In this document: piece by piece, positions 50,268-60,235 of the stretch
Layout of the letters: every line of letters starts with the position of its first letter
Numbering within the stretch: the first letter of the stretch is position 1
DNA from: Jacaranda mimosifolia
Taxonomy: Eukaryota > Streptophyta > Magnoliopsida > Lamiales > Bignoniaceae
Length of the DNA: 64,000 nucleotides
Direction: 5' to 3'
Assembly (NCBI GenBank): GCA_018894105.1
Contig: CM032121.1
Coordinates: 36,488,230-36,552,229 of the forward strand
The notes under the pieces: model-generated
Database searches by the model: none
Seen by the model: only the letters and a program-made list of their open reading frames with translations
Told to the model about the DNA's origin: nothing
Program-made: the position numbers and the translations under genes

Positions 50268-50580
50268 CTATATCATGAAACCGAACCAATCAAGAATCCA
50301 GTTTCCAATGATAAAGTTTTGCCCCCACCCTTTCGTCTAGAAGCCAAATTAAGGGATGATGCCAAACAAAACCTTGGATTAAAACCACCGAAATGTGTAC
50401 CAAGAAAAGTTGTAGCTTTCAGTGATAGAAAAAAAAATGTGATGGAATTTAAGGCGCGGGAAAGGGGGTTGATTTTAGGGTTTATTCTTGCAAGAAAGTG
50501 TATATTGCAAAAGGAGGGCCAAGCATCAATTTCGGACATTCTGATCACCTTTGATTTCTGACCAACTATACACATGTTTC
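50268..50580 (-). other. Probable non-coding leader exon with an E2F-like site
   Basis: This pyrimidine-rich segment ends in a consensus 5' splice site. A 100-codon frame across it closes with a TGA shortly before the splice site, so I read it as 5' UTR. TTTCCCGC on the minus strand (GCGGGAAA at 50456-50463) fits the E2F consensus. The right edge is an estimate. Confidence 0.4.
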
Positions 50581-50738
50581 AATATGGCTGTCTTAAGAAG
50601 CGGGAGTTGTCACGATAAAGGTGGACTTAAATTGAGTTTGTGTTGTCTGAAAATCAGGGAATATTATTTTGTGAGTGGTGTTTTTTAGGGTCTTCACTGT
50701 CTTTTTTTCTGTTTTTTTTTTTCGACCTCAAGTTACAA

Positions 50739-51690
50739 CTAGGGGTGTTCAGAAAAAATCAAAATCGATTGAACCGATCGAAAACCGAAATAATCAAACC
50801 GAACCGAATCAAACTAGGTTCGGTTCTTTGTTTTTAAAATTTTCGGTTTTCGGTTCGGTTCGGGTTTTTTTCCGGTTAAATCGAACCGATTGTTTTTATT
50901 TTTTATTTTTTATAGTTTAAGTGTAATTTTTCAAAACGGTAATGTACTTTTAAGTTTTTGGGATAGATAAAAATGAAATTTTTGATAAGGTGAAATAATT
51001 GAGGGAAAAAAAAAAAGCAAAATTGGAGATGAGAAAACAAACAATATTGTCTTATACACTAGCAATTTTAGTACATTCAATGTGTTATGCGTGTAGTAAA
51101 ATTTTTATAACACAAAATAATTAAAATATTTATTTATCTTCTTAAATTTATAATATTTTAAATATATATTTTTTATAATAGATGAATTATAATTTATAAT
51201 TGATAATTATAAAAATTATATCCTAATTTCTAAGTTCTAACTATATTAGTGAATGATTAAATTATTTTTTAAATTCTAAATATGTAGAGTGTAGACATAA
51301 TATAAATAGTTCCAAATGTTAATATTCTATTCAAATAAGTGATGACATTATTTAAGTTTTGAATTTTAATTTTGACTAATTTTGACCATTCTAAATTTTT
51401 AATTTCTAAAATCTAGACTCTAAAGTCTAAAGTAAAACCCCTAAAAAGTAAAAATCACTCTTCACTCTCACTCACACAGTCACACTCATAACTCACAAGA
51501 CTCACTTACAACAGGCAAAATTACATTCATTTTTTTTTTTAACAAAAAGAAACAATATTTACCTCACGATAGAGTCGAAAAGGAATTGAGTTAATCAAAA
51601 TATGTTATTAAATTTTTGATCAAATTAACTTCGAACAAATTTTAATCAGATCGAATCGAATATAAATTAAGTTTGAATAGTTTGACTATT
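50739..51690. mobile_element. Possible hAT-like non-autonomous element or fragment
   Basis: It starts ACTAGGGGTGTTCAG and then carries many CCGAACCGAA and TTCGGTTCGG words that can pair with each other, followed by AT-rich DNA. Near 51633-51680 related words (ATCGAATCGAATA, TTTGAATAG) reappear. TAGGGGTGTTC is a common terminus of plant hAT MITEs. I do not see a clean matching right end or an 8-bp duplication, so the right border is a guess. Confidence 0.4.
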
Positions 51691-51813
51691 TCACTTAATA
51701 TATGTTTATTTTACTAACTGTATCATGTTGATTAGAGTAAAAATTTATCCAGATTTGTCACATTTAATATAATGAGCTCCAATAAGTTTTTTAACAATTT
51801 GTTTTAAGTCAAG

Positions 51814-51818
51814 ATAAT
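51814..51818. repeat. Target-site duplication of the gypsy element (left copy)
   Basis: ATAAT directly before the left LTR. The same five bases follow the right LTR at 63057-63061. A 5-bp duplication is standard for Ty3/gypsy integrase. Confidence 0.9.
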
Positions 51819-52712
51819 TGATGAGGGTTCGAATCGTGACACAGGTACTCCGATTCCGATCTGTATTGGGCTTAACCCAAAGGTGGATATCTTCCGTTGA
51901 TGATGTTTGAGAATCCTGCAATCAAGGCAAACGTTAGGCTAGTCGAGCGGCCCTCAGCTTAGGCCCTCCGACGCTCAAGTTAGTGTCAGATTCGTCTCCT
52001 AATCTTGAGCAACAGAGTAAGGTAGTTTGAGAGTGTATCAGTGCATACCTCGTGAGGCCAGATAGAGGAGTTCTTATATTCTTCCCCTTGTAGGAAATGA
52101 CAGGTGAGCCCTTGGCTTACCTTTGGGGTCTTCAGCCTCCTATAAGGGGCAATTAGTCTATTCCCCCATTTGAATTTTGCTAGTTAGATGTTCTTTCATG
52201 CTATAGGACGGGACGGTATACGGTGTGGCGCCTGCCGTGTCAGACAGTGAGGGGATGGCATGCGCCATTAATGCGGTGGCGTGGTGCCAGTCAACGCATT
52301 TAATGCGGTGGCAGAGTACTGTGCAGAATTCGACCTCCTATCGGCCTGACGGAGGTCGAATATGGTCGATATTATCCGAGGGCTCTGAGGCGCCCGCCTG
52401 GGCCTGGGGGAGACTGGTCGGACAGAGTCGACGTGTCCCATGGGCCCTGGGCCGTTGTCTGAACGTTGCGCCTTTAGGGCCACCGCCTGGTCGAACATAG
52501 TCGACGTGTCCCGTGGACCTTGGGCCGTTGTCTGAACGTTGGGCCTTTTGGGCCACCGCCTGGTCGAACATAGTCGACGTGTCCCATGGGCCCTGGGCCG
52601 TTGTCTGAACGTTAGGCCTTTTGGGGCCATTGCCTAGTCGAACGGGGTTGACGTGGCTCATGGGCCCTGGGCCGTTGTCTGAACGTTGGGCCTTTTGGGC
52701 CACCCTATATCA
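51819..52712 (-). repeat. Left LTR (functional 3' LTR), 894 bp
   Basis: Starts TGATGAGGGTTCG and ends CCACCCTATATCA, adjacent to a purine tract on the minus strand. A TATA-like AATATAAG lies on the minus strand at 52073-52080. The last 296 bp on the plus strand are four tandem units of 73-76 bp. Confidence 0.95.
52417..52712. repeat. Four 73-bp tandem repeats inside the LTR
   Basis: Units start at 52417, 52490, 52563 and 52637 with GTCGGACAGAG or GTCGAACAT/GTCGAACGG and share TGGGCCGTTGTCTGAACGTT and GGCCTTTTGGGCCACC-type words. They lie at the functional U3 start of the LTR, where repeats can carry enhancer sites. The right LTR has the same four units, one of them broken by the plastid insert. 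Confidence 0.92.
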
Positions 52713-52716
52713 TGAG

Positions 52717-52729
52717 TCCCCCCACTTCG
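52717..52729 (-). promoter_or_regulatory. Polypurine tract
   Basis: The minus strand reads GAAGTGGGGGGACTCA just before the LTR start TGATATAGG. A G/A-rich tract at this place primes plus-strand DNA synthesis in LTR retrotransposons. Confidence 0.7.
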
Positions 52730-52886
52730 CAAGGCTGATCGAGGGAATCGACGATCAGCATTGGGAAGTAGCGAATATTAATGTGTCACGTCGTGGCGCG
52801 CGTGGGGCGGTCGCATCGTGGCACGCGTAGGGCGGCGTTATAGTTTCCCCCATTAATGCGGACGCTTGGGTAACCGCGCCTTTTCC

Positions 52887-52896
52887 TTTATAAATA
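52887..52896 (+). promoter_or_regulatory. TATA box of the antisense ORF
   Basis: TTTATAAATA sits on the plus strand about 165 bp before the ATG at 53059, outside the LTR. It is a good plant TATA consensus in a GC-rich context, pointing toward the extra ORF and against gag-pol. Promoter activity is inferred. Confidence 0.55.
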
Positions 52897-53058
52897 CTGA
52901 ATGGCATTCAGCCCGTTTTCACTTTTACCGCTTCTGATATTCCTTGCTGCGAGAATCACTAACCTTTGCGCTTTCTTCAGAGATTTTCTGGGTTTAGCTT
53001 TCCAATCTAGTAAGTACTCTTCCCCCTCTATTTCTTTCCACCTTTCTTTGAAGAAAAT

Positions 53059-55456
53059 GCTTGGGCTATTCAGTTCTGGTGGTACTCCGGGTGGGGGTAG
53101 TGAAGCCACCATGTCTGAAGGCCGTAAGGAGTTTTCTGACTTAAGCAGCTCCAGCTCCGGCGGCTCGAGCAGCGCACGTGGGGGAGAAGCTGGGCCCAGT
53201 CGGGTACCCTCTTCTCGCGGGCGATTATTTACCCCAAACCACTATAGCAAGATAATCTCTACCGTCACCCCCTTGGAATTGGCCCGCGTTCAAGAGCTTT
53301 ACCACATTCCTCGCGAGTTCCAGTTGCTAGCCCCTGGGCCTCCTGGTCGAATGCACCGTGCCCCTGCCGGTTGCATAACTGTTTTCGAGGATGCACTTAG
53401 GTGTGGTCTTAGGTTTCCCTCGAGCGAAAGCATGATAGGTCTGCTTAGGGGTCTTCAAGTGGGCATCACGCAACTGCTTCCCAACTGCTTCTCGACGTTG
53501 TATAGCTTTATAGTTCTAATGTGCCTCTACAACCAACCCCCGACCTTTGAAAATTTTTCAAACCTGTTTTATCTTTGCGTGTCGCGTAAATCCAGCAGCA
53601 CTGAGGAAACGGGCTTTTTTATCTGAGCGCTCGGCCTCGTCGGAGGTTTCTCGTGGCGCCTTCCTCGTTCTATGGTCAGGCGTGGAAGAAACGCTACTTC
53701 TTTGTGCGGGTAAAAGGGGGGTTCGATATTCCTCGAGAGTAGGCGAGGGGTCCGGTTGAGATACCAGGGAATCATGCTCCAACCTAATCGAGCACATTCG
53801 TGAGGGACCTGGTCGAGTTTGGTCCCATTGAAGCCACTGTTTTCCTCGAGGAGAGGCAATTGGTGTCGGCTGGGTTGTCGCCAGCCCCATTAAATTTTTT
53901 CGCTGATTATGAGATAGGTAGACTAACCGCGTATGTCATACCCTGTTGTTTGCTTACGCACATTCCTGTAATTGACATTTTCTGTTGCTTGTTCTTTGCA
54001 GACCACGATGAAATCATGAACAGGTCTAGGGCTAATGCGCTGGCTCGCGCTGAAAGGAATCAACAGCGTCGACAAGGCGGGACGATTCGAGAAGAGTCAT
54101 CGGGGGTCGACGAGCCACGTCGATTAAATGCTGCCCCAGCGCCCTCCAGAACACCTTTGCCTGCTCGACAAGAAGAGGTCGAGAGAACCGCGGGTCGGGG
54201 AAAGAGACCCATGGGCGAGTCGGCTGCTCTCTCTCCGAAGAAGGCAGCTGCCAGGAGGGGGAAAGGGAAGTCGAAGGGCACGGGGCCAAATGTGCCGATG
54301 GGAAAAGACCTCTTCGCGGACCGAAGCCCCGAGGCCCTCTTTAATTTGTGGAAGTTCCCGTCTCCTCGATTTGGGTCGGATCCAGGTGTAGCTGTGGGCG
54401 ACTCATCGAGCATGGTAGCATCAGGGCCGGCTGGGTTGGACCCCTTAAAAGTGTTGATGGCTGGGCAATTCCTAGTTGACCAGAATAAATTCCTGGGCTT
54501 AACCCAGCCTGGGCTGAACCCAGCCTGGGCTGCTGTGTAAGTTCGCCTATCATGCGAACATGGTAAGATCTAGAAACCTGGGTGTCTACTCATTTAATTC
54601 TTCTTTTCTTTCGTTTAGCTGCCGTCTGATATAGTTTCGTGTTTCAGGTCGAGCAGCTGGGCTATCACATGTTTCGCCGCTCCCAGGTAGCGCTGGCCGA
54701 TCGCGAGCTATTGGAGGGGGGTGAGGACGTTGAGACCTTGAAGGCTCAGCTCGAGTCCTCCCAGATACGGGTCGAGGAGCTTGAGAGACCAAACGCCCAG
54801 TATGCCAAAGATATGGAGGCGAAAAACTGTCAGGTTGTGCTGGCGGTAATGGAGCAGACCCAGATGGAGGCGAAGTTGAAAAAACTGGAGCTGATATTCA
54901 AGTCGCTTACGAGTCTGGTCATGCGGCCGACCGAAGTGAGCGCCTAGTCGAAGCCAGGGAGGAGTTTGCTCGAGTGATGCCTGAGGTGCGGAAGGAGACC
55001 GTCCAGCAATTTATGGTGAGCCCCGCCTTCCAAGATACAAGTGTTGTGCTTGCTTTGGATGATGCACGGAATGCGTTTAAGAAGGCCATCGCCCAATTGC
55101 AACACCTGGGTTACAACATCAACGATGAGGATCGCACGAAGATGGGTCTTCGCTTCGATGAGCAACTGCGCCCGCTGGTCGAGGAAGACGTCGACGAGGC
55201 AGATACTGGTGAAGTCGAAGCTGCCGATGTTGTCAACATGAGCCCCGAAGAGAGGCAGAAGTCTGAACTCGAGAAAAAGCTGAATGCAGTGGGTCGAGAG
55301 TTCGAGTTTGCCGGCGACCTTGCCTATGAAGTTTCTGAGAACAGGGCAAATGCCGCCGCATGCTTCCCAGCTACTCCATGGCTGTTTATGCCCTCCGCTG
55401 CCAGTCCCTCCTACCCGGTTACCGCGGTCGTTCTCGTTGCAGTGGCGCCACCATAA
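53059..55456 (+). pseudogene. Antisense extra ORF of the retrotransposon with Transposase_28-like (putative gypsy-type) domain, disrupted
   Basis: From the ATG at 53059 (MLGLFSSGG), a Ser/Gly-rich start is followed by a domain at about 53290-53520: YHIPREFQLLAPGPPGRMHR, FEDALRCGLRFPSSES, LLPNCFSTLYSFIVLM. This pattern matches the 'putative gypsy-type transposon' domain found in plant extra ORFs. WKKRYFFVR appears at about 53679-53705 in a shifted frame. Further parts at 53800-54540 (basic, Pro-rich) and 54648-55456 (acidic, probable coiled coil with VETLKAQLESSQIRVEELER) continue the protein. Intron-like gaps end in TTCTTTGCAG (54001) and GTGTTTCAG (54647). A frame shift lies near 54890. It runs opposite to gag-pol, after pol. 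The role of such proteins is unknown. The copy is not intact. Confidence 0.7.
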
Positions 55457-55960
55457 CCTCCATCTGCTTCGGCTCCAGTGCTTGCTGCCGAAGGGTCTGG
55501 CAGTTCTAGCTAGGCTCTTGCCTTGTATTTTTGACTTTTTATTCTTGATATATATGTCTCACCGAAGCTTTATGAAATGAAATTTCTTTGCCCTTTTACT
55601 GTTGTGCTTCGTTGTACATTGTCGTTTGTCTACTGCTTTGTCGAGTAGAATTAAGTGCGTTTAGTATTTGTGCTTGTACCCTTCATCGAATGGTTGGTTA
55701 TTTGCTCTTCGTTGGTTTAAACTTTTGTATGGCCAACTTGTATAAGTCGATAGGATGCAATCAGTGCTTGCTGTGGAACACTTCTTGCTATTGTAATATA
55801 GAATGGTTTCACTACCTTTTTGTGGCTAGCGTGCATTTGCGATCGGGGCTCGACTTCCTGCCTTAAGGGTCTTTTCATCACGTAAAGCATTGGTCTCCTA
55901 AATTTGGCGGAACGGTCGAGCTGATGAATATGCACCGAAGGCGTCGACTTTGTTGTATTG
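55457..55960. other. Spacer between the antisense ORF and the minisatellite
   Basis: Non-coding internal retrotransposon DNA; it probably holds the 3' UTR of the antisense transcript. Short frames have no domain. Confidence 0.5.
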
Positions 55961-55965
55961 AAAAC

Positions 55966-56335
55966 TTTTGGCGACTGCGGGGTCGCTTAGGGTGGTCTCG
56001 GCCAGTGGCCTCGACTTAGATGTGAAATCCTTTTGGCGACTGCGGGGTCGACTAAGGTGGCCTCGACTTAGATGTCAAATCCTTTCATTGACTTCGGGGT
56101 CGATTAAGGTGGTCTCGGCCGGTAGCCTCGACTTTAGGTGTCAAATCCTTTCGTCGACTTCGGGGTCGACTAAGGTGGTCTCAGCCGGTGGCCTCGACTT
56201 TAGGTGTCAAATCCTTTTGTCGACTTCGGGGTCGACTAAGGTGGTCTCGACTTAGATGTCAAATCCTTTCGTCGACTTCAGGGTCGACTAAGGTGGTCTC
56301 GGCCGGTGGCCTCGACTTAGATGTCAAATCCTTTC
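55966..56335. repeat. Minisatellite inside the retrotransposon, 6 units of two lengths
   Basis: Units contain CGACTTCGGGGTCGACTAAG, GTGGTCTCGGCCGGTGGCCT and TGTCAAATCCTTTCG. Starts are near 55968, 56035, 56089, 56152, 56218 and 56271. Four units are about 63-67 bp and two are about 53-54 bp. The short ones lack 13-14 bases and have lost one copy of short direct words within the unit. The Retand family of gypsy elements is known for a tandem repeat in this part of the element. Confidence 0.85.
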
Positions 56336-56398
56336 ACCTTTTCAAGCATGATGTGTCTTGTTTTTTATAATCAATACAACATATGTCAATTAAACAGT

Positions 56399-57817
56399 TT
56401 ACACAAAGAATTTTTTCAAGTTTACCGCATTCCATGGTCGAGGTAGCTCACGACCTGCAGTGTCCGCTAATCGGTAGGCATTGTTCTTGCACACTTTGAT
56501 GACTGCATAGGGTCCCTCCCACTTCGGGTCAAGCTTCCCGACTGGCTTTGAAACCTCCACTTTCTTTAGGACTAGATCGCCCACTTTAAAACTCCTCGGA
56601 CGGACTGACTTATTGTAGCGATCCGCCATTTTTGAGCGGTACCTTTGCATCTTGTTGTAGGCTACTTGGCGCTTTTCCTCTATGGTAATTAAATCCAGCG
56701 TCCTCTCCGATGTATTCGCTATTGGATTGTAATGAATCACTCTAGCCGTGTGCTGAATCAATTCGGATGGCATCACTGCTTCAGAGCCATAGACTAGACT
56801 ATAGGGGCTGTGGACTGTAGCCGTTCGGGGGGTCGTTCGATAAGCCCAAAGAACGCCTGGGAGATCGTCTGCCCAACTGGCTTTTGTCCCTGCTATCCGG
56901 CTCTTAATGTGGTCTAGGATTGTTCTGTTAGTGACCTCGGTCTGGCCATTGGCTTGCGGATTCCCTACGGAAGTGAAGTGCTGCGTGATGCCTAAAGTTT
57001 CGCACCATTCTCTGGTGTTTTTACTCTGGAATTGAGTGTCGTTATCAGAAATGAGGATCTTAGGTAGCCTGAACCGACACACGATGTTCTTCCATATAAA
57101 ACTCTTGATAGCCGCGTCGGTGATCTTAGGGACTGCTTCGGCTTCCACCCATTTTGTAAAATATTCGACAACCACTATGATAAACTTCCGTTGGCCAGAG
57201 GTTTTGGGGAACGACCCTAATATATCGATGCCCCACTGGTCGAACGGCCATGTGATATTAACATTGGTCATTGGTGCGGCGGGTTGATGCGGAATGTTCG
57301 CATGTACCTGGCAGGATGGGCATTTCTTAGCGAAATCCACGGAGTCCTTAAGCAGAGTGGGCCAGAAATATCCGTAATGGGTTATCTTGTGAGCCAAAGA
57401 CCTTCCACCCGAGTGGTTGCCACAAATACCTGCATGCACCTCCTGCAATACTTCGTTCGCCTGGTCGGGGTCTAAGCACCTGAGTGGCGGCCCGGCAATC
57501 GACCTCCTGTACAGCTGCCCATGCTCATCTAATGCATATTTAGGCGCCAAGCCCTTCAACTTTCGAGCCTGTTTAATGTCATCCAGTAAAGAACCTCGAC
57601 TCAGATAGAGTTTGATTGGATATTGCCAGGATGGGGTTGAATCGTCGAGGCATCCGACCTGGCTCCGGTCGGGAGACTGGATGCAGGGCTTATCGGCCAC
57701 AAGAAATGTTATAGTTCTTTCCCGCGTGCCTTTCGCCGAACTGGCTAGCCTGGAGAGTGCGTCTGCCTGCTCGTTCTCTGATCGAGGGATCTGGTTTAGC
57801 GAGAAGTGGCTAAACAT
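56399..57817 (-). pseudogene. Integrase and end of RNase H of the gypsy polyprotein
   Basis: An open frame of 472 codons: the last part of the second RNase H (IPRSENEQADALSRLAS), an HHCC zinc-binding domain (HAGICGNHSGG, CPSCQ), and the catalytic core with its three acidic residues (WGIDILG, ISDNDTQF, GQTEVTNR). A C-terminal part with KVGDLVLKK and PWNAVNLKKFF follows. This is the best preserved piece of pol and contains no internal stop. It is only a segment, because the polyprotein is broken upstream. Confidence 0.9.
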
Positions 57818-57862
57818 CTATTTCAAGTGTTGTACCTTTGCCAAGTACTGCGCCATCTTGTG

Positions 57863-58117
57863 CTATTTTGCCTCAAAGTTCCCTTCGAATTGCTCGATCA
57901 CGAGCTGAGAGTCCATGAAAGCCGCTAGCCTATCGACCCCATGGTCGGCAGCCATGCGCATTCCGACAACGAGGGCTTCATACTCAGCTTCATTATTCGT
58001 AATCGGGAAATCGAGTTTCACCGCGAAGTCATAACCCTCTGCTAACGGGGATCGAAGAGAAACTCCTATCCCTCCCCCCGACGACGTCGCAGACCCGTCG
58101 ACGTGCAGAGTCCACAA
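57863..58117 (-). pseudogene. Second (additional) RNase H domain
   Basis: The frame starts WTLHVDGSA and continues TNNEAEYEALVVGM and FMDSQLVIEQFEG, giving the D, E, D residues of an RNase H. It lies after the Ty3-type RNase H and before integrase. An extra RNase H in this place is a hallmark of the Tat lineage. A stop (EAK*) separates it from the integrase frame. Confidence 0.85.
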
Positions 58118-58240
58118 GGGTGTGCTCTCGACGCCCGGACACGGTAGGTCAATCCTTTCGAGGATGAAATCTGCCAGGACCTATGCCTTGATGGCTACTC
58201 ACGGTTGAAATTGGATGTCGAATTTTTCGAGCTCGATGGC

Positions 58241-59251
58241 CTATTTATTGAGTCGACCTGAAGTGTCCAGCTTCGACAATATCTGTTTCGGCGGCTGATT
58301 CATTAACACAGAGATTGTGTGTGATTGGAAGTAAGGTCGCAGCTTCCTTGCTGATGAGACGAGGGCTAGAGCGAATTTTTCAATCTCTAAATAGTTATAT
58401 TCTGGCCCCTGGAAAGCCTTGTTACAATAGTAAACGGGGCAAGGGTTTTCATCTCTTATTGCAGTCAACACCGAACTAACGGAGGCTGAAGAGACAACCA
58501 AATATATCTGTAAGACTTCCCCGAGCTCAGGTTTGGCGAGCAGAGGTGGTGAAGAGAGATATTGCTTGAGGTCGATGAGGGCTTTGTCGCACTGTTCATC
58601 CCATCTGAATCCCAACTTCTTTATGTTTCTTAGGATTTTGAAGAAAGGTAAGCTCTTGTCTGCCAGCCTGGCCACGAATTTGCCCAAAGCAATCACTCTG
58701 CCAATGAGGCGTTGAACTTCCCGCATTGTGCGCGGCGGGGCTATGTCGAGAACTGCTTGAATTTTTTGAGGGTTGGCCTCAATACCTCTCTGGCTGACCA
58801 TGAAACCGAGGAATTTACCACCCCGCACACCGAACGTGTATTTGCCGGGGTTCAGTTTCATACCAAAGGCTCTTAGAATAGAGAATGTGTGATTCAGGTC
58901 AGCCAAGTGATTTTCTACTCTGCCTGTTTTTACAATCATGTCGTCCACATAAACCTCCATTGAGTTCCCGATCTCATTTTTAAACATAAAGTTAACAAGC
59001 CTTTGATAAGTTGCTCCGGCATTTTTAAGTCCAAACAGCATGACCAAAAAGCAATATACCCCATTGGGAACAACAAAAGAGGTTTTTTCCCTATCCTCAG
59101 GTGCCATAAATATTTGATAATATCCTTGAAATGCATCCATCATGCTAAGTAATTCACATCCAGCAGTGGAGTCAACAAGTAAATCAATACGAGGCAAGGG
59201 GTAAGGATCCTTAGGGCAAGCTTTATTCAAGTATGTGAAATCATTACACAT
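58241..59251 (-). pseudogene. Reverse transcriptase and first RNase H
   Basis: A 336-codon frame. RT motifs are DFTYLNKACPKDPYPLPRID, FQGYYQIFMAPEDREKTSF, FGLKNAGATYQRLVNFMF and the catalytic VYVDDMIVK. The Ty3-type RNase H follows (LTAIRDENPCPVYYCNKAF, YLEIEKFALALV). It ends at a stop at 58241. Upstream, a TGA in place of the tryptophan codon expected in RT separates it from the preceding frame. Confidence 0.92.
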
Positions 59252-59296
59252 CCTCCACTTTCCCTCACTCTTGGGGACTAAGATAACATTACGTAG

Positions 59297-59926
59297 TCAA
59301 GAAGGATATTGAATTTCAACAACATAGCCAGCTTCTAGGAGTTTGCTTACCTCTTCTTGGATAATTTGTGTCCGCTCGGCGTTAAAAACTCTCTTCTTCT
59401 GGCGGACTGGCTTATGGGCAGGGTCTACATTGAGCCTGTGGACAATGATGTCCGGGTCGATGCCTTGTAGGTCGGCCGCTTTCCAAGCAAAGACATCAAG
59501 GTTTCTCCGGAGGAAGTCGACCATAAGGCACTCTAGTCGATCTCCCAAATCAGCGCCGATCTTGGTTGTCTTGTTAGGATTCCCAGGCTCTAGCTCGATT
59601 ATTTTGAAGTCTCCCGTCGGCTCGACCCTGGTATCTTCGACCTTTCTCTTCTTCGATGAAGTTCCCTCATCGAGTTTCGCTACAGGGGCGTCCCCCGAGG
59701 GCTTCAACTGTGGCCTCCTTCTCTGCTCACCGGAGTCCACAGAGATTGTGTAACAGCGCCAAGCGTCCTTAATATTGCATAAAATCTGACCAACTCCTCC
59801 AGGGGTCGGGAACTTTATCTTCAAATGGTATGTGGACGCTATGGCTCTGAAGTCATTTAAGGCTGGTCTTCCCAAAACAACATTGTAAGCGAACGGGGCG
59901 TCAACCACTAAATAGCTAATCATCAA
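59297..59926 (-). pseudogene. Protease end, linker and RT N-terminus
   Basis: A 209-codon frame with FAYNVVLGRPALNDFRAIAS (end of the aspartic protease region), a variable hydrophilic linker, then DVFAWKAADLQGIDPDIIVH and EEVSKLLEAGYVVEIQYPS leading into RT. It is closed by a TGA at 59297-59299. Confidence 0.88.
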
Positions 59927-59976
59927 GGTTCGGCTGCGATGGCCCTGCCCGAAAGTCGTGGAGAGGGAGATGGACC

Positions 59977-60235
59977 CTAGCGGCAGTATCTCCGATCCCC
60001 CGAATCGACTAGGGGCGTTCGGACTGGATCAAAGTTCAGCTTGCCCAAGTCCATCCTTTTTAGTGTCGACGAGAATATGATATTAGCTGAGCTACCGTTG
60101 TCGACCAGGACCTTTCTAACTTCGAAGTTGGCGATCTCGAGAGCGACCACCATAGGGCAGTCGATCTTCCGGTCCATGCCTTGGTTTTCGAGGTGGCTGA
60201 GGTCTGCGTCTGAAAAGGATATTGGCTATGCGCTG
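59977..60235 (-). pseudogene. Aspartic protease domain
   Basis: The frame contains MVVALEIANFEVRKVLVDNG followed by SSANIIF. The D-N-G-S-S site in place of D-T/S-G is usual for this group. A frame shift near 59960 separates it from the following frame. Confidence 0.8.

Noticed and set aside
50273..50575. A 100-residue protein gene on the minus strand
   Set aside because: It closes just before a strong 5' splice site and resembles a pyrimidine-rich leader. I see no domain, so I treat it as 5' UTR.
52225..52830. Coding ORFs inside the LTR (both strands)
   Set aside because: The frames consist of the 73-bp repeats read through and recur in the other LTR. They have no domain.
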